Assembly: GCA_036873755.1 (NCBI GenBank)
Contig: JAVTVY010033701.1
Location: 1-64,000, forward strand
DNA length: 64,000 nucleotides
Direction of reading: 5' to 3'
DNA from: Hanleya hanleyi
Lineage: Eukaryota > Mollusca > Polyplacophora > Lepidopleurida > Hanleyidae
The notes beneath the pieces are model-generated. The model ran no database searches, had not been told where the DNA came from, and saw nothing but the letters and a program-made list of their open reading frames with translations. A program made the translations under genes and the position numbers. Below, piece after piece: positions 22,767 to 33,355 of the stretch. The stretch's first letter is position 1, and each line of letters starts with the position of its first letter.

Positions 22767-22860
22767 CTTACCAGGCCGCTGATTCAACGCAGTCAGAAAT
22801 TGGGCCTTTGTTATCTCGCCATTGTCGGATGCACGTTGAGCGAACCAACGCTCCAGCCAG
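22767..22860 (-). CDS. NOX5: NOX5 exon: degenerate EF-hand 1, possible alternative first coding exon
   Basis: Read from acceptor GGTTCAG this exon is 94 bp: one base, then 31 codons (WLERWFAQRASDNGEI, then QFLTALNQRPGK), ending in phase 0 before GTAAGC (22761-22766). The W-L-x-x-W start, N-G-E-I and x-F-x-x-A-L positions fit the degenerate first EF-hand of NOX5, and the phase joins exactly to the SFFAER exon. Oddly, the same frame is open upstream. ATGs at 22899-22901 and 22884-22886 follow an in-frame TGA, and the second gives MNSDDKWFSWLERWF, which resembles how human NOX5 begins (M-S-A-E-E-D-A-R-W-L-R-W). The exon may therefore be spliced from the 24.6 kb exon (long form) or start the protein itself (short form); the sequence alone does not decide. 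Confidence 0.82.
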
Positions 22861-23144
22861 CTGAACCACTTGTCATCACTGTTCATTCTATAAATATCCA
22901 TAGAGTCATGTTGATCTAATCAGGATTGAAATTAACGAAGGACATCGCCCATCACGACCTCAGCTGGAATGGCCAGACAGTGTAATTTAATGTCAAATCT
23001 CATCGAGGAATACGCGTGTTATGGGTTACAGTGTAATGCCAATTAAGTTGGAATTATTCTGTGTGGAGAGATTAATTTAGTCCATACACATATGTTTTGC
23101 TAGGACCAGAATGCCAGTCAAAAGATATGATCCTATATTACTTG

Positions 23145-23914
23145 TTCCTATGAAGTAGGCTCTCATTTGCAAATTGTTCGGTAATGCGTGAGTTAGTCAA
23201 TCAGTCCATCCGAATCCTTTCTCCGACAAAATAAGGTGAACCGTTGACATTAGAACCTTGATTTTTGGCATGAACGTGCATTAAGAGACTGTTACCAGCA
23301 AGTTCTAAGCAGACCTACTTTTGGTGAAAGTTTGACCTACTTAGGTGACATAAATCTCGAAATTGACAAAACATGTCCTAATGCCTCCTAATACCATGAA
23401 AATGCGCTTAATTAGGTCAATGTCAGTGTGATCTGACCTAGTTGGGTCGAGGTCAATGTGACCTACTTTCTGACCAAATTTCTGGCCTAATTAGGTTACC
23501 TAATTTGACCTACTTAGGTGACCTATAAACCTCGAAATTGGCAAAAACATGTCCTAATGCCGCCTAAGACCATGAAAATGAGCTTAATTAGGTCAATATC
23601 AGGACTAATTGGGTCAAGGTCAATGTAACCTACATTCTGACCCAATTTCTGACCTAATTATGTGACCTGGAAACCATGGCAAAAACATGTCCTAATGCCG
23701 CCTAAGACCATGGAAATGAGCTTAATTAAGTCAATATCAGGCCTAATTGGGTCAAGGTCAATGTGACCTACATTTTGACCCAATTTCTGACCTAATTATG
23801 TGACCTGGAAACCTCGAAATTGGCAAAAGCATGTCTTAGGTCAAGTTACACACTTAAATCATATCAAACCCTACTTCGTACAATGTAGGTCCTAAGACGT
23901 TAGTCACACTGCCA
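23145..23914 (+). mobile_element. CTACGAAGTAGG-family element with an internal tandem repeat
   Basis: The left end matches the family ('ctatgaagtaggctctcatttgcaaattg'), and the right end is CCTACTTCGTACAATGTAGG then 'gacgttagtcacactgcc'. Inside, a unit of roughly 120-180 bp ('cctaatgccgcctaagacca', 'gagcttaattaggtcaat', 'gtcaaggtcaatgtgacctac') is repeated three times. It lies between the 22.8 and 24.7 kb exons, so it is intronic. Confidence 0.7.
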
Positions 23915-24622
23915 TGTTTCAATTATGCGGGAGAAACAAACTGAATTTTTGCCGGTGTTCATTTCTTTCAATTTATAAACTTAATTTAGCGTACAAGTTT
24001 CATAATTATGAACAACGGGAAGTTTTTTTTTCGTCACTTCCTATGTGTAGGTCACGTGAAACAGCTATATGTCCCTCGATATATGGAGAGTTCCACTATT
24101 TTCACCATCTCAAAACTAGCTGGAACCAATCAATATGTGCGAAACTGGATTCAAACGTATATTTTAAACGCTAAGCTCAAACTTCAGCCAGATGGCGATG
24201 TGCACACCTGTGGCTTAGTGGCCAGTGATGTGTACTAGACGATATGAACATCATGATGATATGTTTCCCGTATGCCTCTTTCACTTTTAGGGCGAATAGT
24301 GGTGAACGACGGCAAGTAGTTAAGGTCCTCCACCAGTGCCGCGGTTTGGGTTTATTGCGAAATTCGAAAGAGTGGAAGTGCAAAATCTTTCGTTACAAAA
24401 TGAGAACGAAACCATTTTTCATCTATATACAGAATGACAAAGAGATAAAATAAAACATAATAAGCCATTGACAAGAAGGAAGAATGGGGACTGGGAATTA
24501 TAACTAACTGGTCTTTCGTGTCACATCGTAGAATAAAATGGATAATATGTGTAATAACAACCAGTAAGGCCCACTAAATACCGCGTGAATTTGTCTAGTC
24601 CAATCGGAAACTGTGTACGTAC

Positions 24623-24709
24623 CTTGACAGTTTGTCTATTCCAATCAGAAACTCTCTGGAGTTGACAAGTCCACTACCGTTCTGGTCGAGGAGGTGAAAG
24701 AGACACTTG
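24623..24709 (-). CDS. EF-hand exon, probably 5' part of the NOX5 gene
   Basis: This 87-bp exon lies between acceptor AGTTCAG and donor GTACGT. It enters and leaves in phase 2, so it is symmetric and could be skipped without a frameshift. It encodes KCLFHLLDQNGSGLVNSREF followed by LIGIDKLS: a hydrophobic E-helix, a 12-residue loop D-Q-N-G-S-G-L-V-N-S-R-E and an F-helix, which is a textbook EF-hand. Its phase fits the acceptor at 22860. Strand, spacing (1.8 kb from the next exon) and domain type suggest an extra N-terminal EF-hand of the oxidase, as in animals with extended NOX5 N-termini. It could instead belong to a separate EF-hand gene lying upstream. An alternative acceptor (CTTTAG) would start it five bases earlier, at 24714. 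Confidence 0.7.
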
Positions 24710-24889
24710 CTGAACTAAAGTATAAAGTCAGAAAAATAATTTCTTCAACAAAACATTAATCTGTGATTTTTTTCTATGACTTAGCCTCAAAATTTATAAT
24801 AGCGGAGGGAACAGTTTTACCAAAAAGCTAACTGTTTCTAAAAAGTTTTTGAAGTTATTGCCCGAAAACGCAATTTTAAATTGGCACCA

Positions 24890-24901
24890 GGTGGCGCCAC
24901 C
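24890..24901. repeat. Isolated GGTGGCGCCACC palindrome
   Basis: Identical to the palindrome of the 5.2-7.2 kb array and set in related text ('gttattgcccgaaaacgcaattttaaattgg'). A single dispersed unit of that satellite. Confidence 0.7.
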
Positions 24902-25299
24902 TATATGATTTCTTCGGTTTTTCAAGAATCATTGTCCGGAAATGAAAATTTAAATTTATGAAAATCACTGAGGCATGACTGTAGACTAGGCACTCCATTT
25001 ACTTTAGAGGTCATACATTGACCCAATGGTCAACCACTTTTTGACCCCCGACAGTGACCTTACAATAACTTTTAAGGTAAGAGTTATAACTATCGGTACC
25101 CAGACAGAGGCAGACACCTAACCAGGTTCGGATGGAAACTTTGCATATAAGATAAATTGTAGAAAAATAAAGTTTCCAGTTTCGGACAAAGTTGAAAAAA
25201 CAATAGACCGGAGCAACATGTAGCACAAATTTGAATTTGATTGGGAAAGCCATTCAAAACGACAGAAAAGAAAATTGGGGAAAACAAGAAGAAAAGAAG

Positions 25300-25770
25300 A
25301 ACAAAAAAATGAAATCTGACCCTCCGAGAATTTTTAGTTTATCATAATGGAGTCATTGTAAGCCTATTTGCCTGAGTAGAGGATCATTGGTAAATTCAGG
25401 ATGGTGGCCATGTGGAGTACCAGAAAAGTGATATTTTCGTAATTTTTCTACAAAATTCTTGTTTTTGTTAGAGGACAATTGGGAAATATCTGCTTGCTTC
25501 ACATCAAACTATTATTTACTAATTTATGATGCAGATTTTGCAAAGAAAACAGATAAATAAAAAAGCCACTGTGACGTCATCAAGGCGGCCATCTAGGATT
25601 TGTTTTTTTTACATTTTCTGGAAAAATTTGACCCAAGTATATTGTGATAAGTTTCATCTCGCTAGCTCAAGTAGCACGAAAAATATATAGGAAGGCCCAA
25701 TCACCCCCAGGTCCCCCAGGACTGGACAGATCCCTAATAGCCCAGATCAGATAGGGTTGAAGAAGTACAT
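25300..25770 (+). mobile_element. TTAA-type MITE copy, left end lost
   Basis: Internal landmarks ('ggatcattggtaaattcagg', 'agaaaagtgat', TGTGACGTCATC) are present, with a right end CAGATAGGGTT near 25750. About 120 bp before the complete copy at 25884. Confidence 0.72.
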
Positions 25771-25883
25771 ACAAAGGCAGTGAAGTCATAGTTAAATTCA
25801 CATGAATACACAATGCAATTAACAGAGAGAGTACAGAACAGGGTTCTTTTTAACAGTATATCAACATATAACACGTTTCAGTT

Positions 25884-26478
25884 TTAACCCTACCAGGCCG
25901 GGGAGGGGTGGGGGGGCCAAATGCTCTCCCCCCCCCCCCCCTCCCTACCAAACTATTTGCGCTATTTCAGGAACGACAAATAATTAAGAGCTGACACTCT
26001 GTTACTTTATAGTTTATCATATTTGGGTCATACCTACTGGCAAATACCCCCACCCCCGAGGAAGGGACCATGGGCAAAATCAAGATGGCGGCCACATGGG
26101 GCACCAGAAAAGTGATGTTTTCGTCATTTTTCGTCCAAATTTCTGCTTTTTCGCGAAGAAAATTGGGCAAAAGCTATTTTATTCCACATCACATCAATAT
26201 TTACTAATTTATCAGGAAGTTTTTGTGGAGAAATTGCATAAATAAAATATTTGAAAAATCTGACCGAAAAATCGACCAAAAAATGCCGTTTTTGAAGATG
26301 ACATCACTGTGGCGTCCTCAAAGCGGCCATCTTGGATTTTTTTTACATTTTCTGGTAGAGCTTGACCCAAGTTTCAGCCCCCCCCACCCCTCTAGCTCAA
26401 GGGGTAAGAAAAATAATTAGGGTGGGTGGGGAGGCAGGCCTGGACAGGTCCCAAAAAGCCCAGGCCAGATAGCGTTAA
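25884..26478 (+). mobile_element. Complete TTAA-flanked MITE (reference copy)
   Basis: Begins TTAACCCTACCAGGCC (25884) and ends GGCCAGATAGCGTTAA (26478). The termini are inverted repeats of about 17 bp and the flanking TTAA is present on both sides. Inside are two motif pairs in mirrored positions, AAGATGGCGG near 26082 and its near-complement GCGGCCATCTTGG near 26323. No ORF. TTAA target plus CCC start suggests a piggyBac-type non-autonomous element. Confidence 0.82.
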
Positions 26479-27440
26479 TTGGGAACAATGACTGCATACG
26501 GGATTACATGTTAAAAAAATATCACTACTTTAATAATTTCGCTATACAGTTCAATTGTAAGATTTAGAAGTATTTTCCCCATACTGGGTTAACTGATTTA
26601 CATTTCCTGGACAGAGAAGAAAATTGACCATTTCCTCATACGCGCATCACTTCAATAGCCAAGTCCATTTTCAGAATAAAAATTGGGTGAGTGTTAAACA
26701 AACAATAGGTGGAATGATGAAATTGTGATAATAGGAGGATAAAATCGCGCAGAACGACACCTTGGTCGAATGTTTCAGTCAATAGGCTGTATTTTTTCAA
26801 ATATTTCCTGAAAGTGTTCGCTGCCTGTTTATTCCATTTTTCAGTTATATAAAAATGTAATGTCTTCCGTTTTGCCTCAATTTCTGCATCGGTTGTTACC
26901 CCAGAACTATTTTATTACCCTTTAATTTACTGTATCGTGGGAAAGAAATCCTGTTGCCACGGGCATTAAAATTCACTCGTCATCATAGAAGCATAAACAC
27001 TGGGTCACACGATCCGTATTTGGGGCCTTGCGAGCATTTTAGTGGATGATAATTGACCAATCGGCTATCCAACAATTTACTCGGGAGATATAATAAACAC
27101 ACATATTCACTAGCGCTGTGACGTTAGCCTAACGTATCCAGCACTGAATATACATGATGAGGAGCCGTAATACCAACCGCAATGAACGAATTAAAATCGA
27201 TTGACTGAATGCGTTAGTTTAACCGCACAACTTTGGTAAATAAATATTGCCAGAAGAGCAGATGTAACATGTTGCTTGCCTAGTATATACTTGGAGGCAG
27301 GGACCATTCCAAATTGCTATTTAGGGCGCCGGGTTGGAGCGGTGGCATATGGGTTGGCAGATCTAAACTATATGTGATTCTGTATATAAGTATTTGGGTC
27401 TTTTGTGTGACCTATAAGTGCAGCACACCTGGGTATTCTA

Positions 27441-27515
27441 ATGAGTGAGCTAGTGAATGAGTGAGTGAGTGAGTGAATATGATTTAACGTTGTTTTCATC
27501 AATATTTCAGACATA
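27441..27515 (+). mobile_element. Short retroposon 3' end with GAGT tail
   Basis: (GAGT)n followed by 'gatttaacgttgttttcatcaatatttcag'. The LINE tail at 42643-42720 has the same order of simple repeat then TTTAACGTCGCATTCAGCAA. Read in reverse, this is the last part of such an element. Confidence 0.6.
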
Positions 27516-28960
27516 TCAAGACGTTTGGGTTCTATTTGTTTTTTACATCTGGAAACCTCACGGGTGCCCCAGTTAGTCACTCCTTAAAACAAGCTGTCTA
27601 AGGAGCTAAGACCCTCAATTCTCTCCATCTTACATGTAGGTCATCCACGGAAGCCCCGATTGGCGTATATTATTTTGACATTCCAGTTTGGATGATGTGA
27701 GGAAAGTACCCCGATCGGCTGTTCAAGATCAATTCTGAATGGTCTCTACGAATAACGAAATTATTTGCGAGAGAATATGAATATTAAATTTTCGAAAAAA
27801 GCTTCATTCAAATTCAAATCAACCATTTATAGTTGTCGGAATTACAAAAATGATTGCATATTTTTAAATATTTCTTGAATGAACAGCTCTCATAAGATAT
27901 AGAACTTTCTTCAGCTAAGTTATTACAATTTAATCGAGCAGAAGCTATAAGGTATCCAAACTCTCTTAGCTAGGGATCTCAGGGCCGTCACAGAATAAAC
28001 TATACACAAGAGGATGTCATACCACGTGCTCACTGGAAAGCTGCTGGAACCTATCTTCTGTGATATCACTCGAACCATGTCTCTCTGATGAAAACTCACT
28101 CAGGCGGGTGATCACTTCTTTTGGTATCTCTTGTCCCCTACAATGTGGTCATTAAAATATGATGTCAGCGTTTGAAATGCTTGTGGAAAAATTAGGCAAA
28201 CAGCTTTGCACCGTTGGGATTTGCAACATACACCCATGGAGGAATACTTGAAGTTCAATGTTTCATCTTAAAATAAACGAATATAGTTACATGTGCAAGC
28301 CTTATTTGGTTTCACGCTTATAGCAATCAGAGCAGCGAACATCGAAGGTGAGAGTGCAGAGCTTTCGGTACACAGTTGGACTTTTGTCACCTGATATCAA
28401 ATAACCGTTAATCCCTTAAACATTAAAAATACACATTGCATAAAACTTTACCTATGTTCGTAATATGGCCGAACCAATTATCATTTGCTTGATAACACTT
28501 AAAATGACACTTAATCAAAATAACATTAATTACGGATACCAGCTGCCCTATTCCAAAATCAAGTGTAGGGGACAGACCAGTAATTCAAAGATTAAATGAC
28601 CAACCATCCTATTGAGTAGTTGGTAGCTCGCTCATTGCTCTGTGGTCGCAGTGCTTGTGTACGCTCAACTAATGTGTATTATATGATTATCGTTTCAAAG
28701 GGAACGTAAACTCTGCGGTATACCATCGCGGGAATTATACAAGTATCTCTGTAAATTAAACAGATCATAACAATGATTGCTTTCCATTTTTTCCAGTGAA
28801 CGGGAAAGGCACAAACATAGAAAATATTGTCATTTGGAATTTCTCTTATTTTAGTTGTCGCTTACGATTGTTTGAATACCACGATAGAACCTTCCATGAA
28901 AACTCGATTGATTCTGTTATATCCATAAAGCAGATAATCTATTAACATCTCAAATGTTAT
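27516..28960. other. Intron or intergenic sequence, nothing recognised
   Basis: No exon, repeat family or RNA gene that I can support. A missing exon of the EF-hand gene could lie in the wider stretch from 24.7 to 29.0 kb. Confidence 0.4.
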
Positions 28961-29017
28961 AGCACTTCTGAATACACTTCAAATTACCTTCTCTTAAATA
29001 AGTCATTATCTTCATAC

Positions 29018-29067
29018 CTCCGATATTTATCCACCAATCAGAGACCGCTTCGTAGTTTAATTGCTGC
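29018..29067 (-). CDS. Candidate small exon linking two EF-hands
   Basis: After acceptor CCTATACAG the 50-bp stretch reads QQLNYEAVSDWWINIGG up to a G|GTATGA donor. Its entry phase matches the exit phase of the exon at 29665-29759. The joined text, G-L-Q-K-L-G-R-Q-Q-L-N-Y-E-A-V, looks like the linker between paired EF-hands (L-G-x-x-x-x-x-x-E-A/E-x). Its proposed exit (phase 1) does not match the entry of the 24709 exon. The true donor may therefore be internal (TTG|GTGGAT would give phase 2), or another exon lies between, or this is not an exon. Treat as a hypothesis. Confidence 0.3.
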
Positions 29068-29355
29068 CTGTATAGGGTAAGATTCTACTGGTGGACGTGT
29101 CGTACCAGAGGCTTGCTCTCTGTACGGATCATTGTGATTGTAGTTTTGAGACATGTTAACATGGTGGAGAATGAAGCGCTTGGTCGGCGTCGAGCCTCAC
29201 TGAAATGTGTTCTGAATACGATCTTGCTTTCTATAAATACTTTTTTACTATCTCGCGGTCATATAATTCATTATTTTTCAACAAATGAATTGACAGGTCT
29301 GTTATATCATTGCTCAGAAATATTTTTATCTAATACCGGCCAAGCTGGTTCTAGG

Positions 29356-29420
29356 GGCCGTGTGGTCATGTCATTCAATATGTCCACATGAACAGCTACA
29401 ATGAAAGCGTGACTGAGATA
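29356..29420 (+). repeat. Dispersed 65-bp module
   Basis: GGCCGTGTGGTCATGTCATT through GAAAGCGTGACTGAGATAC. Related copies lie at 11453-11512, 20889-20948 and, reversed, 61151-61211, and similar text accompanies the Penelope pieces at 16 and 58 kb. Confidence 0.6.
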
Positions 29421-29664
29421 CAAATCATTACAGGAATCACTTCTGGATTTTGTGATGTTTTTAGAAATACGCAGTCAGTATATTTGCCTGTGAAGCCGGA
29501 TGACTTCTTGTCAGTACGTCGGCATCCTTTTTCCACGACCCTTTTAACGTTGCCTTTAATTGTGGTCTTCCTTATATATTTTTTTATTTTTTTTTATATA
29601 CTTGTATCTTTAGATCCACCATCTCGCCCTGCTGACATAATTGTATACATACAGTTATACACAC

Positions 29665-29759
29665 CTGCCGAGTTTTTGTAATCCGCCAATTAACTCCTGA
29701 TGACAAAGGGATCCGTTCTCATCACTGTCCAGTATGCGAAATAGATGATTCGTGAACTC
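29665..29759 (-). CDS. EF-hand exon, most upstream recognised exon of the NOX5-strand gene
   Basis: A 95-bp exon between acceptor TTGAACAG and donor GTGTGT, entering in phase 0 and leaving in phase 2. It encodes EFTNHLFRILDSDENGSL then CHQELIGGLQKLG: a hydrophobic helix, the loop D-S-D-E-N-G-S-L-C-H-Q-E with acidic or amide ligands at positions 1, 3 and 5 and Glu at 12, and a following helix. It can be joined in phase directly to the 24709 exon, but the two loops would then be only about 17 residues apart, short for an EF pair, which is why an intervening exon is suspected. No initiator methionine is present here, so any start for this form lies further right. Confidence 0.68.
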
Positions 29760-30179
29760 CTGTTCAAGTATACACCAAATAACCAGAGTTATATATTATA
29801 CAGAGAGAATATATTTTTTTTACACCTGTGGTGTTTTTATTCATCCAAAGTTTATTGTGTATAGTGAGGTGGCTTAGTGAAAATATATTTACCTAAGTGA
29901 CAAAAGCATGATTTTTTCACCAGAAGATCCCCTAGGGTCACTCTCTTGTAAAATCTGTGGCTGCAAAAAAAATTCACCAGTGTGACGTCACAGTGACGTC
30001 TTTTTGACGTTTATACTTTAAATGTAGGCTAAAATACAGAATATCGTCAAAGTAAGGTTCTTGAAGTAAACCACCACGATTTTTCTAACTGTAACAAGCT
30101 GTGTAATCAGCAGATGTAATTATGAGTTCAAAATATATCATTTTTCAGACTATATGGTGAAAACGAAGAAACGAGTAGT

Positions 30180-30625
30180 ATAGAAAGCAGCAATTTTGAG
30201 GGTGGATGGGGTGTGTTTGAGGGACCATCCGTGGTCCGAATGCGTAGTGTGAGGTGTCAAAGTGAAGCTCTGGTGATGTAAACCACGACTTGGGGGATGT
30301 CCATGTCATATATGACGTGATTGCTGACGTCAGCGATAGGAGTAGTACCCAAAGTGCGCATTTTGGGTGGTGCGAAGGAAGGTGTTTGAGATAGAGATGG
30401 ACCATCCATGGTTCGTATGTATCGTGCGAGATGACAAAGTGAAGCTCTCGTGGTGTAGACTACGACTTGAAGGATGTCCATGTCATCTGTGATGTCATTG
30501 TTGACGTCATTAGTAGGTGTACTACCCAAGGTGGGTCTAATGGGGGTGTGAAGGAAAGTGTTTGGGTTAGAGATGGGCCATCTGTGGACCGAATGCGTCA
30601 TGTGAGGTGTCATCTTGGAGCAACG
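30180..30625. repeat. 177-bp tandem repeat, 2.5 copies
   Basis: The phrase ACCATCCGTGGTCCGAATGC and variants recurs at about 30224, 30401 and 30577, with GTGTAGACCACGACTTG and GACGTCATTG-type text between. A further partial unit lies at 32036-32130. Each unit holds TGACGTCA-like palindromes. Confidence 0.8.
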
Positions 30626-30654
30626 ACCGCCAATGTCAAGCTTAACGCTTCAAC

Positions 30655-30840
30655 GCCCTGATGAAATAGCTCAGAAGCTCCGATTTTCTAGATATTTTAT
30701 GGAATTGTCACTAGTTCATCAAAATGCAGTGACGCTCGTCAGCGCTCGTTGTTACGGCTTAACGCCCTATCCGTATGCCTTAACGCCCGTCTCAACGCCT
30801 TAACACCCGTCTCAACGCCTTATCCTAACGACCTAACGTG
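30655..30840. repeat. Irregular array of TTAACGCC motifs
   Basis: Short phrases such as CTTAACGCCC and CTCAACGCCTTA repeat many times at irregular spacing. A smaller cluster is at 31635-31690. Low-complexity sequence of unknown role. Confidence 0.6.
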
Positions 30841-30986
30841 CATATATCAGTCAATCGGCAGGCTGGAGAAGTAACCATACAGTGTAGCCATAAGGGCATT
30901 CACAGCGTACACACTGTGACATGTAAAAGCATGTAACAAAATGTAGCACTATATATGACTCTTTATGTTCATCATAATCAACGTTG

Positions 30987-31057
30987 GTCAGGATGGCCGA
31001 GTGGTCCAAGGCGCCAGTCTACATATTTGGGACGTGGGTTCGAATCCCACTTCTGAC
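30987..31057 (+). pseudogene. tRNA-Leu pseudogene, anticodon region deleted
   Basis: The 5' part GTCAGGATGGCCGAGTGG and the 3' part GTGGGTTCGAATCCCAC plus TTCTGAC are those of a eukaryotic tRNA-Leu, and the acceptor and T stems pair well. Between CGCCAGTCTA and GGGACGTGG, however, the anticodon loop, its 3' stem and most of the variable arm are missing, so it cannot be a working tRNA. Flanks are homologous to those of the copy at 31152. Confidence 0.8.
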
Positions 31058-31151
31058 ACACACCTGTTTCGTTATTCTTCGCCATGTTGCAAAACCATTG
31101 TACAAATATAGCACAATATATGAATCATTATGACCACGATAACCAGCTTTG

Positions 31152-31267
31152 GTCAGGATGGCCGAGTGGTCTAAGGTGCCAGTCTCAAGATCTATGAAAT
31201 TGTCTTCCCCGGGGTATGGGTATACTGGTCTGCAGATGCGGGCGTGGGTTCGAATCACACTCCAGAC
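31152..31267 (+). tRNA. tRNA-Leu(CAA) with intron, possibly degenerate
   Basis: A box TGGCCGAGTGG, anticodon stem CCAGT/ACTGG, anticodon CAA at 31186-31188 and B box GGTTCGAATC fit tRNA-Leu(CAA). That species carries an intron after position 37 in many animals. The inferred intron is about 31190-31222 (33 bp). There is one mismatch in the acceptor stem and one in the T stem (GTGGG against CACAC), so it may be a weak gene or a pseudogene. A tandem duplicate, together with 60-odd bases of upstream flank, is the broken copy at 30987. Confidence 0.6.
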
Positions 31268-32788
31268 TCGCACCATTTACTGGTCACACGGAGTCATAGA
31301 AAGGAGAATGTTGTTGAGATAGTGTAGTCTCTCAATTTCGGGTAAATAAAAGTCAACGAAATTAACCCAGTTTAGTGTTACAGAAATCAGAAACTATCAG
31401 GGTTGATTTTTCGGGGAATTTTCTGGGAAACCCCTGTTTTATTTATAGATCACTTGGGAGTAGTAGAGAAAGGGGAGGTTCGGGGGTGCAAACAAGCGCG
31501 TTTGGAGCGGTGGCCATGTTCGCTCTAGCTACCTGGTAGAGTTACCTCAGCGTATCTAGAAGTGACGTCACAGAGATCATATGCAAATTTTTAGGTCAAC
31601 TTGGGGTCGCGGTGGACCAACACCTCAATACCTATGTTAATGACTTAACGCTTTATCTTAACGTCATAACGCCCTAGCAAAACGCCCTGATGCCATGATG
31701 TAGAAAGATGAGAGAACAACAAGAATGACAGGTCAATCATGTTATTAGTCCCTCCAGTACATCATACCCACGCTGGGGGAGCCGCGTTGGGTATGTTTAA
31801 AATTCAAGTAGGCTCTTATCCAATTAGAAATCGTCATTTGAGAAAGTTTAATCTTCGGTCATAACCGCTTTTGGCCTAAGCGTCGTCAGGCAGGCAAGGA
31901 TACTGTAACGGCAGCATGTCCTGAAACACTTGCTTGCACATTTGGGGCGTAGAAAGTAGGGTGGTCATTCTCGAGGTGCACAGGGATTTATTTGAGAGAT
32001 TGAGGTTCTATATCTCATCCAAAGATGAAGTGTAGGGTGTCATCTTGAAGCTCTCGTGGTGTAGACCACGACTTGAGTGATTCCCATGTCATATGCGACG
32101 TCATTGGTGACGTCATCAGTACGGTACGAGTGGTGGCGAAATTTTGATTAGTCGACCAATACATACGGACTGATAATCCCTATATGTACAGACACCACCA
32201 CCACCACACACCACCTCCCACAAGCGTTGACGCCCGTCATCGCTCGGTGGTGGTGGTACATGTAGCTCCCCTTGGGCAGAGCTCTTGGATCGGAGCGCTC
32301 GAGACTGTTGGAGACTGAGCTTGGAGCTCTTGGAGGGCAGAGCTCAGAAGTGACGTCATCGTAGGCATGCGCACACCAGGGTAGCTAACTGCAGAGATAA
32401 TCTAGGCAGTGCGTTGTTTACAGATTTCACAATCTTCCTGAATGTTTACATGCGCCGATACACTGTACGTAAACTGAGTGTGTGGTGAATAAAACATTAT
32501 TTATTCATTAAAAGGTTATGGCAGCTGATAAAGTGAACTAATTAGACTGTGATGTATTAACCTCACAAAATTTCAGAGATAGGTTGCTGTTTATTGTATC
32601 TCGGTAAAAAATTGTGTTAAACTGATGAAAATGTCCAAACGTAATTCTCAATTTGGTGACCATTTTGAATTCATCAGAGCTGGACTATATTGTCACGGTA
32701 CATATACTGAACATCAGTATCATGTGCCTTTTATGTAAAAGTTTTCACCATATGAAATAGAAATGCGTACAAAGGGTAGGTGGTTAGT

Positions 32789-33355
32789 TTAACCCTATCT
32801 GGCCTGGGCTTTTTGGGACCTCTTGTGGCCTTAAGGGGGGGGGGAGGCGGGGGGGGGGCGAAATGGCTCCCCTCTGATTATTTTTCTTACCTCTTGAGCT
32901 AGAGGGCTGAAACTTACCACACTATACCCTTGGGTCAACCTCTACCAGAAAATGTGAACAAAATCGAAGATGGCAGCTTTGATGACGTCACAGTGACGTC
33001 ATTTTCAAAAACGGCATTTTTTGGTCGATTTTTCAGTCAGATTTTCTGAATTTTTTATTTATGCAATTTCTCCTGAATATCTGCATGATAAATTAGTAAA
33101 TATTAATGAGATGTGAAATAAAATAGGTTTTGCCCGCTTTTCGTCCAGAAAAAGCAGAAATTTTGAAGAAATATGAAAACACATCCCTTTTCTGGGACTC
33201 CACGTGGCCGCCATCTTGAATTTTCCCATGATCCTCTGCGCGGGGGGTTATGCAAATAGGCTCAAAATGATCCCAATATAATAAACTATAAAGTCAGTGA
33301 GTTTCAGCTCTCCATTTTTTGTCGTTCCGGAGATAGCGCCAGGCCAGGTAGGGTC
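32789..33355 (-). mobile_element. TTAA-flanked MITE copy, reversed
   Basis: Begins TTAACCCTATCTGGCCTGGG (32789) and ends GGCCAGGTAGGGTCA. The interior is the reverse complement of the family, with GATGACGTCACAGTGACGTC near 32981-33000 and GGCCGCCATCTTG near 33206. Both termini are present. Confidence 0.8.
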
